Source: Macrocybe gigantea
Lineage: Eukaryota; Basidiomycota; Agaricomycetes; Agaricales; Callistosporiaceae
Direction of reading: 5' to 3'
Length of the DNA: 64,000 bases
Assembly (NCBI GenBank): GCA_011319805.1
Contig: SJRY01000311.1
Location: forward strand, 62,001-126,000
A program made the translations under genes and the position numbers. Below, piece by piece: positions 45,540-57,174 of this stretch (position 1 is its first letter; each line of letters begins with the position of its first letter). A model generated the notes under the pieces. The model saw only the letters and a list, made by a program, of their open reading frames with translations. It was not told the DNA's origin and did no database searches.

Positions 45540-46616
45540 CCTAAGTACTGCTCCAGAACAGCCAGTAAAGTACCAAATTCATGTAAACTATGTTCTGCCA
45601 GTGGTCTTGCCCTTCACAGGAGACAGAGCATACCATGCAAACCTGAACAAGTGCACAGTGTCCATGCCTCAAGGCTCTCTCATTTCACAAGGCTCACCTG
45701 GCACTGGCAGACTTTGAAATCCCACTGGCACAGCACCAGCCTTGTACTGAGAATCTTTGGCATGGAGGGTCCTGACTTGAGAACTAAAGATTCCCATCTC
45801 TGTATGAGCAAAGGGATCAATACATGACCCCTTTTGTTGTTGTCTCCTTCACTCAACTCCCTTGCACCAGTCAGTGCCATTTTTCACAGAGGGACATATA
45901 TAAAGCATAAAATGGATGCTGAGGGCTCTTAGCCCCCCCCTTCTAGACCCTCTTATAGAAGCCCTAATTGCAGCCCTCATAGCAGCTGGGCAGACACCTG
46001 AGCAAGCATGAGAAATAGCAGCCCAAGAGGACACCATTGCACACCTGCACACCATAGTGTGACCTCCAGAGCAAGGCAGCATGATGGGAGGAGTGGGCAG
46101 AGGAGACAGATCAAGAACCTGGAGCAGGTCTCACACTCTGGAGGACAAGACCTCCCCAATGAAATCCAAGGCTCCAGATCTCCAATAAGGAAAGGGCTTG
46201 TCCAAAAAAGTTCATCACTGGCTGCTCCCATATGCTATAAAACAGCTCAACTCAATAGGACACATCGAGCTATAGTATTTCATGCCTGAAGCCTACCAGC
46301 TAGCAGCACTCCCCTCAGTCATGCATAGCCTTGACAAAGAAATCCTGATGCTATCAAAAGGAGATAAGGGACTTTCCCTCTGGCCTGTAGCTATGATCAA
46401 ACTGTCACCACAAGCCATTGCTAACCAGGAGCTAATGTGGGGTCAATTCACCAAGACCCAGGCAAACTTTCTCAAGGCAATCATGGATGCAAAATGGCTG
46501 CCAGCATATATTGACAGCTTCAATGAATTCTATGTCTTTCTCCTCATGCATGACTACAGAAACTGCAAGAATGGAGACAAGATCCTCCTCCATTACTTGG
46601 ACTGCATGAGGAAACT
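45540..46616 (+). pseudogene. DIRS-like element gag (ORF1), part 1 of 3
   Basis: Plus strand; early part broken, late part open (46,282-46,616). Readable blocks are the HHWLLPYAIKQLNSIGHIEL segment (46,215-46,275), a KLSPQAIANQELMWGQFTK block (46,399-46,455) and PAYIDSFNEFYVFLLMHDYR (46,501-46,560). It ends HYLDCMRKL exactly at a Gypsy-B insertion. Joining it across the 5-bp duplication AAACT to the reversed piece at 50,554 gives an unbroken frame (CMRKL then WHDALKQDEVF). The layout (gag, then RT-RNase H, then tyrosine recombinase) and sequence style fit DIRS-type retroelements of basidiomycetes. Confidence 0.6.
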
Positions 46617-46936
46617 TGTTACGGACATCACCCAAAGGACCATTCAATTTCTTATCTTATCTTTCCCATATCCCTTATCTTCCCTATCATGCTGTGCAGC
46701 ATGCAGCCATCGAGTCATCTCACTTCCCTAGTCATCCTGAGTCATCTCCTTCCAGTCTTACTCATCCGCAGTCCACAGCATTGTGCAGCCCATGGTCTGT
46801 GCTCAAGTACTGTAATGTATATAAGGACTCCCAGATGTACCAGTAGCACTAGGCTTAATATTCCTTTTGCCATCGTTTCAAGACCACTCTCGCACTTAGT
46901 CTGCCTAAGTCCTTTTGAGATTCGTCCAGCCTAACA
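46617..46936 (+). repeat. Gypsy-B 5' LTR
   Basis: 320 bp, TGTTACGGACATC...CAGCCTAACA; TATA-like TGTATATAAGG near 46,817. Preceded by target duplication AAACT. Confidence 0.92.
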
Positions 46937-46981
46937 AGATATTAAGCCTCGTCAAGACTCACTCAGACTCACACATACACC

Positions 46982-48780
46982 ATGTCACACTTTATCAAAG
47001 ACTTGATCAACATTCAATGACAAGTGGTCGCTGACCCAGCGAACACTAGCACAAATGATGAGAGCACTTGGCTCAGAGAAGTAGACCAGACATTGCAGTC
47101 CACACCATTTGCAGAGACAGTCCACGCCACCTGCAGAGACACTAGCAATCCAAACAAATGAAAGAGAGAGCGCATGCCTACACCAAGTAGCGACAACGAA
47201 GAACAGGCATTTCTGAGAGAGTTTGCCTTCACCACCACAGACGAACCCACTGAGATCCTCAGTGAAGGAGCAGCACAACTCATTGCAGAACTTCTCCTAG
47301 AAGGAGGATATGGGATAAGCCCAGAAGAGCTGTGGTCAGACCAGAATCTTCTTGCCGAAGAAGAGGACGAACCCATCCGCAAGAAAACGAGAGAAGAACG
47401 AACACAAGCCCGAGACTTCAGGCCACAACAGATCAAGAACTATAATCACTGAATACAGGAGGAAGACATACTGATACAGAGAGGGCATGATGCACAGAGC
47501 ATATGACAGAACCAATGAGAACGACACCAGAGTCAAGGACACACAGGAATGAAACCGCCGAACCCCTTCAGAGGACCAATCTGCTGAAGCACTGCATAAG
47601 AAAAGAATCGCACCACCATGGCGAAAGTAAGCAACAGCGACTGGGATGAATACTATCAGTGGAGGGAGCAAAAAGGATTACCAAAGACAAACAGACCGAC
47701 CACTGCAGAGTGGGCCGATTTCGAACAAGCTTGTAGAATCGCAGGAGTCGACCTAGACTACTGGAAAGAACAGAGAGAGGAGCGAAGACAGAAACAGCTC
47801 CAAGAACAGCAAGCCCAAGTACAAGTGCAGCAGACCCAAGAACAACAGATCCAGGAGCAAGAAAACCAAGACCAAGATAATGATGAAGAGACTCCCCAAA
47901 GGATGACGACAGAATACAAGGGAATCATCACTGACCTGAAATCCTTCACAGGAGATTGAACATCCTTTGACATTTGGTGGAGGAAGATGAAGCTTTACAT
48001 AACTGCACATGGAGACCTCATGGATACACAGAAGATCAGAGTGGTCCTGTCTAGAATGACTGATGGACCAGGAGCCCACTGGGCATCAAAGAAGATTGAC
48101 ACCACTACCAACCAAAGCACATGGGCTGACTTCATAACTGAGATAGAGATATGATTCAGCAATGTCATGTCACCATCACAAGCAGGAAGCAAACTATTCA
48201 ATATCAGACAGGGAAACTGACCCATCGACGAATTTCTGGATGAATTCATAGACCTCACAGGGAAAGCAAGAATGACAGGAACAGCCCCTCATTTCCTACT
48301 TGAGAAGAGCTTAAACCAAAGGACAGCAGAAGCCATACACTCGATCTCCACACTTCCAATAGATGGAGATGAATATATCAAGACAGTTCAAGCAATTGGA
48401 TGAAACATCGATGAGCACAGGAATGTAATGAGAGGAGAATTCACAAACAATCAGCGCAAGCCCAGAAATCCAAGCCAAGGAGCAGGACAGGCCATGGAAG
48501 TCGACAAAGTATGAAGCAACAACTGCTTCAACTGCAATAAACCAGGGCACCTCTCACGAAACTGCCCGGAACCATGAAAAGGAGCAGCAAATGTCACATG
48601 TTTCAATTGTGGCTTAAAGGGACACTATGCACGGAACTGCAAGAAGAAGAAGAAAGGAAAATCCTGAGTCAGAAAAGTGAAAGAAAAAGAAGGAGAGGAC
48701 AAAGAAGACAAGGATGAGGAAAGCTCTGACAAAGAGGGTTTTGTCAAAGGGTCTGACTAGGAGGTGCTAAATCACGACCC
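46982..48780 (+). pseudogene. Gypsy-B gag with two CCHC zinc knuckles, many TGA stops
   Basis: Mostly one frame. An acidic leader (46,982-47,452) is followed by an open stretch from ATG 47,618 with a Q/E-rich coiled-coil-like segment (47,760-47,910), the capsid part SFDIWWRKMKLYITAHGDLM (47,971-48,030) and GPGAHWASKKID. The knuckles CFNCNKPGHLSRNC (48,525-48,566) and CFNCGLKGHYARNC (48,601-48,642) and a basic tail follow. Within the capsid-knuckle part every interruption I read is TGA at an expected arginine (before TSFDIWW, before PIDEFLDEF, before NIDEHRNV, before SNNCFNC, after NCPEP). It would form the virus-like particle and bind the RNA. Confidence 0.8.
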
Positions 48781-50130
48781 ATACAACTGAAACAGACTCG
48801 CTTTGATACTGGATGTAGATCATCCCATACTCTGAAATACACCATTCCTACTAAGCAATCTGAAGCACCAAGGAAAACCATCTGAGGTGACAAACCACCA
48901 AAGAGGAAAGAACTTGCAGTACCAGCTAGGATATGAACATGAAAAGGAATAACAACAATAACACCGGAAGTCAATAGTGGAGCAGATAGGACCTGCATCA
49001 ACACCACAATAGTAGCGAAAACAGGGCTGAAGACATGACAAATCAAGAAGATTCCAATCATAAATGCAGACAGGTCACCCAACTGCCAGAAAATAGCAGA
49101 CCGAGTAGCAGAGGTCTACATCGACATTAAAGGACACAAGGAGCACATGGAAGCCATCGTACTTGATATCGGAAAGACTGACATGCTACTAGAACATGAC
49201 TGGCTTGTTTACCACAACCCAATGATCAAATGGAAGACAGGAGAAGTTGTCTTTGACAGATGCCCTAAAACATGTAAAATAAACTACCAGATGATCAAGA
49301 TACAGAAGATGGCTGAACCAGTGAAAACCACAGCCAGTGACAAGACAGGAATCTAGATACCCCCATATCTGATCAGATTCAAACACCTCTTCAAGGAGAA
49401 GAACTTCGATTGTTTACCAGACCACAAAGAATGGGACCACGAAATAAACTTAAGGAAAGATGCATCCAAAATGATACTGAGCAAGGTCTACCCAATAATG
49501 CAGAAGGAACTAGAGGAACTAGATGCCTTTGTCAAAGAAGGATTAAGAACAGGAAAGATACGCCCATCAAAATCACCTTATACAGCACCCTGGTTCTTTC
49601 GCAACAAGAAGGATGGAAGCAAACAACTCATCCAGGACTACCAGGAAATAAACAAATATACAGTTAAGGACAAGTTCCCACTACCATGCATTAGCGAGCT
49701 CCTCGACATACTACAAGAAGCAAAGTACTTTAGCAAAATTGACATTATCTGGGGATACAATAACGTGCATATCCGGAAAGGAGATGAATGGAAGGCAGCC
49801 TTCCTAACAGCAAGATGGCTCTTTGAACCAACAGTCATGTACTTTGGGCAGTGCAACACACCAGGCACTTTTAGCCGAATGATGGCAAGCCTCTTTCAAG
49901 ACCAAATACAAAGAAGAGTGTGCATAATCTATATGGACGACATCATAATCATTGGACGAATATGAGAGGAACTCCAGAAGAACACTATAGAAGTCATGGA
50001 AATACTGAACAAGAACGACTTGTTCATCAAAGGACTGAAGTGCATCTGGGAATCATCAAAAGTCCCAGTACTAGGATACATTGTAGGAGAAGGGAAGGTA
50101 GAAATGGAACCAGAGAAGATCACAGCGGGG
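48781..50130 (+). pseudogene. Gypsy-B pol, protease and reverse transcriptase part
   Basis: Plus strand. An aspartic-protease-like region ends AIVLDIGKTDMLLEHDWLVY (49,153-49,212). RT begins KIRPSKSPYTAPWFFRNKKD (49,557-49,615), with LPCISELLDILQEAKYFSKI (49,680-49,740) and the active-site IIYMDDIIII (49,926-49,955), and runs to VEMEPEKITA at about 50,130. There the sequence leaves the element: the next residues (WPTPKTKKELQKFLGF) lie on the minus strand at 53,553. Stops are TGA or TAG. Confidence 0.85.
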
Positions 50131-50554
50131 AGCATAGAGTGGGGAATGGAGAATGGAAAACATAGAACAGAGAATAGAGAATGGAGAATCGTAGACCATG
50201 GAGTCATAGCATGTAGAATTTGAGCAGCAGCCATGTGGGGCAGAGCATGGGGAATGGAGAACAAAGAATGGGGAATGGAGAATAGAGAATGGAGAATGGA
50301 GAATGGAGAATGGAGAATAGAGAATGGAGAATAGAGAATGGAGAGGAAGGGCCATGGGAAGGTAGGGAGGGGAAGGTGATATGCCTTATTATTAGCTTAA
50401 CTCTTTTATGGGGCATGGAGGGCATTATTGACCTTTTGGTTATCATGTCTCTTTGTTCATCCCACAGCTCCCTCTCTACTGTATCCAACAAAGACTGGTT
50501 TGGAACCAAGATGTCAAAGACTTCATCCTGCTTGAGTGCATCATGCCACAGTTT
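50131..50554 (-). pseudogene. DIRS-like gag, part 2 of 3 (carried along by the inversion)
   Basis: Minus strand from the LTR edge: WHDALKQDEVFDILVPNQSL then LDTVERELWDEQRDMITKRS (50,544-50,425). This continues part 1 in frame. Further down it runs into a short-unit repeat (50,140-50,350). Confidence 0.75.
50140..50350. repeat. Minisatellite GAGAATGGAGAATA
   Basis: 7- and 14-bp units GAGAATG / GAGAATA in tandem, densest at 50,265-50,342. Inside the displaced DIRS gag segment. Confidence 0.85.
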
Positions 50555-50874
50555 TGTTAGGCTAGACAAATCTCAAAAGGACTCGGGCAGACTAAATGTG
50601 AGAGTGGTCTTAAGACGATGGCAAAAGGAATATTAAGCCTAGCACTACTGGTACATCTGGGAATCCTTATATACATTACAGTACTCAAGCACAGACCATG
50701 AGCTGTGCAATGCTGTGGACTGCAGATGAGTAAGACTGGAAGGAGATGACTCAGGATGACTAGGGAAGTGAGATGACTTGATGGCTGTGTGCTGCACAGC
50801 ATGATGGGGAAGATAAGGGATATGGAAAAGATAAGATAAGAAATTGAATGGTCCTTTGGGTGATGTCCATAACA
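50555..50874 (-). repeat. Gypsy-B 3' LTR, inverted
   Basis: 320 bp in reverse orientation, bounded by AGTTT (complement of the AAACT duplication) at 50,550-50,554 and by the polypurine tract (reverse of AAAGAGAGGGTGA) at 50,875-50,887. Confidence 0.92.
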
Positions 50875-53562
50875 TCACCCTCTCTTTAGATTCGCATTCT
50901 CATGAAAGACCTTAGTCCAGCTGTCCCCACCCATTATTAGTCTCCCAGGTGGTTGCAGCATGTGGGGCCCACATATGAATGAGCTCTTCATTATAGGCAC
51001 AGATGTGATGGAGTGTGGTGGCGAGGAGTTTAAGTCACTGGTTTTCTGTGTGAAGCATTTCCATTGCCTTATGAGGTGCGATGTATTCTGCTGCTGTGGA
51101 GCTAGTCCCATGAGGGGTTCGCCCAGTCCAGAGGTGTGTGTGGACAGTCATAACATAGCACATGTATGTGCCGAGTGTGATGGTGAGGGGGTCCATGTAG
51201 TCACTGCTGTTGAGAATCCTTACCAGATTCTCATGGTCATTTGGATGGTTGGGGGTAGGTGCACAGCTGTCGTCACTGCTGTCAATGCTGATGGGGCATT
51301 GGTGGTCATGATGTGTGATTTTTGGTCTTCTTCCCTCTTGTCATGATCCTTTTATCCTAGTTCACAGTCTTCTTTAGGAAGTGGTCTAGAGCTTGCTGCA
51401 CATTCCCCAGTTCTTTTTCTTTGATCCATGTGTTCTCTTCATATCTGTATCCTTTCCATTTGACCAGGAATAGCATTCCTCTCCCTTGTTTCTTCCTTTT
51501 TAGAATCTCTTCTATTTCATACTCTTCTTCATCATTTATGATTTCAGGGGGTGGCAGCGATGGTCACTCTTGTATCTTGAAATGGGGTCCTTTGTAGGGT
51601 GTGAGCAGTGTTTCATTGAATACAGGTGTATCAGCTGCCATGATGCTGGGAGTTCCAGGCAATATGCTGAGGCTCCTTTCTTTTCAACCACCTTGAACAG
51701 TCCATATCAGAGTGCCGATAACTTCTTTGATGGTCGATTGACTGTGATATTGGTGGCTTCAAGCCATACTCTATCCCCTTTCTTGTATTCATGGGCTGGT
51801 TTTCGCCTCGCATTGTAATTGTCTTTGGCTCATGTTTGTGCATACTGCAGCACAGCATTTGCTTCTTTCTGTATTTGATTCATTCTTTTGATGAAGTCCT
51901 TCACTGCTAGGCTATTCCCTTCTGTCATCTGTGGTTCTCCCTTCCAGGGGTGCATTCCATAGTTGAGGTAGAATGGTGTCTCCTTCGTTCCCTGGTGCAC
52001 TTTGTCATTGTACTGGTATTCTGCGATTGCTATCCATTCTGCCCAATTGTCCTGTAAGTTGTTTGTGAAGCTTCTGAGGAAGGCTTCTATTTCTTGGTGG
52101 GATCGTTCTGCCTGTCCATCTGTCTGTAGGTGATAGGCCATTGATAAATTTTGCTTTGTTCCAAGTAATTTTAGAAGTGCTGTCATGAATCATGCTGCGA
52201 ATTGGGGTCCTTGATCACTGATGATCTTTCGTGGGATTCTGTGAAGCTGCCACATGTTGTCTCAATATAGTCATGCAAGACCTTCTACTGTAAGTTTGGT
52301 CTTTATGGGAATTAGATGGATCATCTTGGTTAGGCGGTCTGTAACTGCAGTGATGGCATTAAAGCCATTCGAGCTGGGTAGTGGTTCTATAAGATCTACT
52401 CTGATATCTTCCCATGGTTGCTGTGGGACCTCATGTGGGTGTAGGGGTGCATGTTTCTTTTGTCAGATGATTTTATTTTGCTGACATGTTTCACATCCAT
52501 TGACATACTTCTTGATGTTCACTAACATTGATGGCCACCAATAGGTGTGGTTTATGAGTTCATGCATGCAGTATTGTCCTGGGTGTCCTCCGATGGGTGT
52601 GTCATAGTGTTCAAACATGATGTTTTCCTTCAGTTTGTTGTCTGGAGGAATGTAGATTTTTCCTCCTATGTATATGATGTGGTCTTCTTCTGTGAACCAG
52701 TGTGGTTTTTCCTTTAGTCCTGTTGTTACGATCATCTCCCTTCATGTGCATTGTCAAATTTGTTCTATCCTTGAGGATTCAATCATCATGATTCCTCTTG
52801 TTTGTATTGCCTCGTTATTTTCTGCTTCTTCTCTTCATGGGTGTTTGTCCTCGAACATCATAAATTTGAAGTCTTGTTCATTACTCTCTTCCAGATGTTG
52901 AATGAATGCTGCCTCTTTGATCATTTGTATATCATCCTTCTCTGCTAGGTTTTCTTCATATCCTGCCATTTGTGACAGGATGTCTGCTTTTCCATTGGCC
53001 TTTCCTGGTACGTGTCGTAGTTCGTAGTCATATTCCTGTAATTTCAGGTACCAGCCAATCTGTCTCAAATTGAGTCATGTGGTTTTCAAAAATATGATAG
53101 GTTTTTGTGATCCGTCAATATTTCAAACTTCTCTCGAGCTTCAAGGAGGTATTGTCTCCATGTCTTCAGTGTGACCATTATTGCAAGAAGTTCCTTGTCA
53201 TAGATTTCATAGTTTTGCTCTGCTGGGGTCATGCATCTCGAAATGAATGCAATTGGATGCCATAGTCCTTTCTGCTGTTGTGATAGTACTGCTCCAATGG
53301 CATATCCTGAGGCATCCATTTCAACTCAGAATTTTCCTTCTGTTTGTAGTAGTGCTAGAATGGGTGCTGAGGTTATATGTCGAATCAGCTCTTTGAAAGT
53401 GTCCTGTTGCTTGTCTGTCCACTGGAATGTTTTGTTTCCAGTCAGCTCCATCAGGGGTTTAGCGACCTTTGCATATCCCTTGATGAATTATTGGTAAAAG
53501 TTCATGAATCCCAAGAACTTTTGTAGTTCTTTCTTCGTCTTTGGAGTTGGCCAGGATTGTAC
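50875..53562 (-). pseudogene. Gypsy-B pol, RNase H to chromodomain, inverted part
   Basis: Minus strand from 53,562: WPTPKTKKELQKFLGF; RNase H VEMDASGYAIGAVLSQQQ (53,270-53,325), YDKELLAIM, TDHKNLSYF (53,086-53,112); RHVPGKANGKADILSQM (52,970-53,020). The integrase HHCC domain reads HYDTPIGGHPGQYCMHELI and CETCQQ (52,470-52,610). Core end TDGQAERSHQEIEAFLRSF (52,060-52,120); WLEATNITVNRPSKK-like linker (near 51,740); chromodomain FLVKWKGYRYEENTWIKE (51,405-51,460). It is interrupted by stops. It shows the empty TA site for the mariner-type insertion of the 42.7-kb copy. Confidence 0.85.
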
Positions 53563-54131
53563 AACCCCATGTCATCCACTCCTTCATTACAAACAGCTCA
53601 AAAAGTTGTTCCCAACCAGGAAGCTCCACATGAGCTGGCTCATCAAGATCATCCTCCTCATCCTCCTGAAGATCACAGTGCACATGCTGACACAGCCATT
53701 CATGCCCCTGTTCCCCTCCCCCTGCATACAATGGTGATTACTACAGGCCATTGTGCTCATCACAGCAGCGCTCACCATCCCTATAATACAAAGTGGCCAG
53801 GACTCAGTCCTTTCAGGAATGTTGCTCTGCATTGCCATCATCTTCAAGATCCTCCTCATAAGCCTTGAGACTCCCAGCCTGCCCAATCTGTCTCAGTAGG
53901 GATCCCCACAGAACTGCAGCCTGTTGCCAGGAAGAATGCTGGGATGGCACCAAAGTGCACTGCTGCTGAGCCTCCAATGGCCATATTGCCAATTCAAATG
54001 GGACCATCATATGCTCCAATTGGAACAACACCAAAGGATGCAACAACAATAGTGGTGACCACATCTACAAATGCTCAGGCTGTGGACATCGGAAACATGG
54101 AGCTCAGTCATGCCCTAAGGCAGAACTATGA
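53563..54131 (+). pseudogene. DIRS-like gag, part 3 of 3, with zinc-finger end
   Basis: Plus strand. A P/H-rich segment (53,557-53,868) with a frame change, then a finger-like block ICSNWNNTKGCNNN and IYKCSGCGHRKHGAQSC (54,009-54,116), stop TGA 54,129-54,131. This CCCH/CCHC-type end is typical of gag in this element type. It overlaps the start of the RT frame in another frame. Confidence 0.55.
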
Positions 54132-55930
54132 CTGGCCATGCTCTCCATACCAAATCAAACAATTGACAGCCCTTCTCACAAAGCATGATCTCCTGACTAC
54201 TCATGACCAAGTCATCAGAGGACTTTGTAAGGGCTTTGATGTCAGTATTTGGAAAATCAGACACTCCTTCACTCCTGAAAATAATAAATTGATAATAACA
54301 TACAATTCAGCATATCAGCAGATCACTAGTATGGAATTTCAGAAAGGATGGTACTTAGGTCCCTTCACTGGCTCACAGATTGAGGAGCTGATTGGCCCAT
54401 TCCAATCCTCCCCACTATCCCTTATCCTGAAGCAGGACAAGCCAGGCAAATTCCATGCAATACATAATTTCTCATACCCACATTCACCATTATCCTACTA
54501 TAACATAGTCATTCATTCCATTAATTACACCATCAATGCTAGCACATATCCATGTACATAGGATATGTTCATGACAATATATCACACAGTTTGATTCCTC
54601 CTTTCTGAATCCCAGGCAGCAGTTAGGGATGTTGCTGAGGCTTATAGAACAATCCCGGTCTGCCCTGATCAGTGGCCAGGACTAGTAGTGAAATTACAGG
54701 GTGAGGATTCCTTTGCCATAAACACATGCAACAACTTTGGTCTCTCAGCCACTGGTGGCATCTATAGTCAGTTGGCAGATGCATGTGCAGACATCTTCTG
54801 AGCAGAAGGGATCAGACCCTTGTCTAAATGGATTGACAACCATGTCTTCTTCCAGATTCTCACTAAATACATAACAGAATACAATACTTGTTGAGATCAA
54901 TGGTGAAATGACATCCAACAGAATAGTGAGCAGCATCACCAGAGGAGCCACATATGGTACCAAGGGGTGCCAGCCCCATCAGGTAAACATGCAGAGTTTG
55001 ACAAAGACATGTGCTTCCCCATCAAGGATCTGGCAGGGCAGCACACCCCAGATCCCAAGCGTTTCACATATAAGGAAGCTGATGTCAATCATTTATTGCA
55101 ACTAATGGGAATATCCTGGGAACTATCCAAAACAACTCCATTCCAAGATTTCTTCAACTACCTAGGTTTCCTATGGGACATAGACCACAAGTCAGTAGCT
55201 CTACCAGAGAGAAAGAAGCAGAGATACATCACAGCTATCTTAGAATGGCAGGAATCCTACACACACACATGCTAGATAAAGTTAGGAAGCTCTATGGCAA
55301 ACTTCTTCACACATTACTGATTGTTCCAGCTGGCTGGGCCTACCTCACCAATCTTGAGACAATGCTTCAGCTGGGAGCTGACAAGCCATTCCTCCCACAC
55401 ACCCTGCCAAGGCAAACCCCCATCAACTTGGACTGGTGGCTAGAAACTCTCCAATCCCCTCGGTATCCCATCCCATCCCAGGCTCTTGCAGACTGATTGA
55501 CCCTCAAGCATTCTCAGATGCAAGCTCAGAGGTTGGCATCAGCATTATTATTGGTGATCACTGGCAAGCCTGGAGACTCCGAGCAGGATGGAAATCAGAC
55601 AGACATAACATCACCTGGGCAGAAGCCATCAGATTTGAACTCCTCACAACTTACCTCTCAGGAGTTGGTGAGCAGGGTGATGCTATCAAGATTTTCAGTG
55701 ATAACAGAGGAGTGGTTGAAGGATGGTGGAAAGAACAAAGCTGCAACCCTCAGGCCAACAGAGTATTCCATTGCATCCACAACATCATGGCAAAGTCCAA
55801 GCATAGCTTCATTACTCACTACATCATAAGCAGTGAGAACTCAGCAGATGGCTCTTTCCAAGGAAAGTACCCACCTGCCAATGCACAGCTTTCCTGCATT
55901 CCAATCCCCTCTCCCTCCAACCTTTCATCA
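53944..55930 (+). pseudogene. DIRS-like reverse transcriptase and RNase H
   Basis: Plus strand. First frame 53,944-54,561 with PFTGSQIEELIGPFQSSPLS (54,363-54,422) and LKQDKPGKFHAIHNFSYP. After stops it continues DVAEAYRTIPVCPDQWPGLV (54,629-54,690), GIYSQLADACADIF (54,760-54,800) and the catalytic block SKWIDNHVFFQI (54,820-54,855), where IDN stands at the usual VDD. Then FQDFFNYLGFLWDID (55,147-55,190). The RNase H part reads FSDASSEVGISIIIGDHWQA (55,512-55,571) and SDNRGVVEGWWKEQS (55,698-55,741). Frames shift more than once. The D-to-N change alone would stop catalysis. Confidence 0.7.
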
Positions 55931-56219
55931 TTGACTATGATCACCCCTTATGAGAGGATGAGGTCTGCTATGAGCAAAAGAATTGTCCAACCCTCTCCAC
56001 CCCAAAGCCTCCCAAGCCTTTCCAAGAGCTTCTGCCCCAAATGAACCCAATGACAAGGAACTCATCCTCGACTTCCTTCCCCATCTCCATGTCTGAGACC
56101 ATATGACTCCAGCCACCATGGACCCAATAAAAAGAATGGACTATGACCATGTCCCCACTCTGCCCACCCTGTGCTGCCAGAGATTGCTTATGCCTGTGGC
56201 ACCCAGCATCTGACCTGTG

Positions 56220-56435
56220 AAAAGATTCACTCACGGAGGACAATGTCATGTGAGTGATTGAGGTCATCTCACAAGCTTGGGCAGTGAGCACCCAAGAAGT
56301 GTATGGTACAGGTCTGGCAGCTTTCCACCAATTCTGCAACCAGTGCTCCATTGCCAAGGATGTATGTGGACCAGCATCTCCAGCTCTCCTAACCACTTTC
56401 ACTTCCAGCTTAGCAGGCATGTATTCTAGCACAAC
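56220..56435 (+). pseudogene. DIRS-like tyrosine recombinase, N-terminal fragment
   Basis: Plus strand. Encodes ISQAWAVSTQEVYGTGLAAF (56,266-56,325) and SPALLTTFTSSLAGMYSSTT, the SAM-like core-binding domain of tyrosine recombinases. A Gypsy-B LTR cuts it at 56,436 and the catalytic R-H-R-Y domain is absent from the window. Confidence 0.65.
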
Positions 56436-56750
56436 TGTTACAGATGTCACCCAAAGGACCCTTCAATTTCTTATCTTATCTTTTCCATATCCCTTATCCC
56501 CCTCATCATGCTGTGCAGCATGCAGCCATCGAGTCACTTCCCTAGTCATTCTGAGTCATCTCCTCCCAGTCTTACTCATCCACAGTCCACAGCATTGCAC
56601 AGCCCATGGTCCATGCTCAAGTACTGTAATGTATATAAGGACTCCCAGATGTACCAGTAGCACTAGGCTTAATATTCCTTTTGCCATCGTCTCAAGACCA
56701 CTCTCACACTTAGTCTGCCCAAGTCCTTTTGAGATTCATCTAGCCTAACA
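56436..56750 (+). repeat. Gypsy-B LTR inside the tyrosine recombinase gene
   Basis: 315 bp, TGTTACAGATGTC...TAGCCTAACA. No convincing 5-bp duplication (ACAAC left, GTTAC right), and the recombinase frame does not resume, so this LTR may mark a rearrangement. Confidence 0.85.
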
Positions 56751-57174
56751 GTTACATATTCTGAGGCTGAACTAAAATTTTAATATCTCACTGGCTGGTA
56801 AAAGCCTGTACTTCTATTTGTAACAAGTAACAACTCATCCATTCATGCCACTGACCAGTTCACTGGCTAATATCATCACAGCTTCTTGTTCATATCTTTT
56901 TCCAGTTTCACCTTCTCTTCCCTCCAACATACACATCCATAGGCTCCTTGACCCATTCCACTGTTGTGAACAAAATAACCTCTTTGTCGCAAGTGCAGCA
57001 GGAAAGCCTGCAATTGATCAAAGTCCTATCTACCAGCTCATCTTGGATAGCTTTTCAATATGTATTGTAAATTACAAATAGTGAAACTTGAACATATATA
57101 TGTGATTTGGGTAAAGAATATGGAGGAAGACTCTGCCTCTACTCAAATTAAAATACCTTCCATATTTTTATTAT
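56751..57174. other. Boundary between repeats and host genes
   Basis: 424 bp with no gene that I can support (the 78-codon ORF at 56,845-57,081 has no motif). It must include the 3' untranslated region of the dehydrogenase gene that ends at 57,175. Confidence 0.5.

Larger units (their letters stand above)
46617..53562. mobile_element. Gypsy-B: complete LTR element whose 3' half is inverted
   Basis: 5' LTR 46,617-46,936 (+), gag, protease and RT up to about 50,130 (+); then about 50,131-53,562 is reversed and holds, read on the minus strand, the rest of RT, RNase H, integrase, chromodomain, polypurine tract and 3' LTR (50,874-50,555), plus 424 bp of flanking DIRS gag. AAACT precedes the 5' LTR (46,612-46,616). 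Its complement AGTTT abuts the 3' LTR (50,550-50,554), so both LTRs belong to one insertion. Unrearranged length about 6.5 kb. The two LTRs differ at roughly 5% of sites, mostly transitions (counted by eye). Confidence 0.9.

Noticed and set aside
46617..53562. Two independent Gypsy-B insertions in opposite orientation
   Set aside because: The halves meet at adjacent codons of RT, and AAACT flanks both LTRs in matching sense once the 3' half is turned, so one insertion plus inversion is simpler.
56431..56755. GTTAC as target duplication of the LTR at 56,436
   Set aside because: GTTAC at the left is part of the LTR start (TGTTAC), shared by other copies, so the match is not evidence of duplication.
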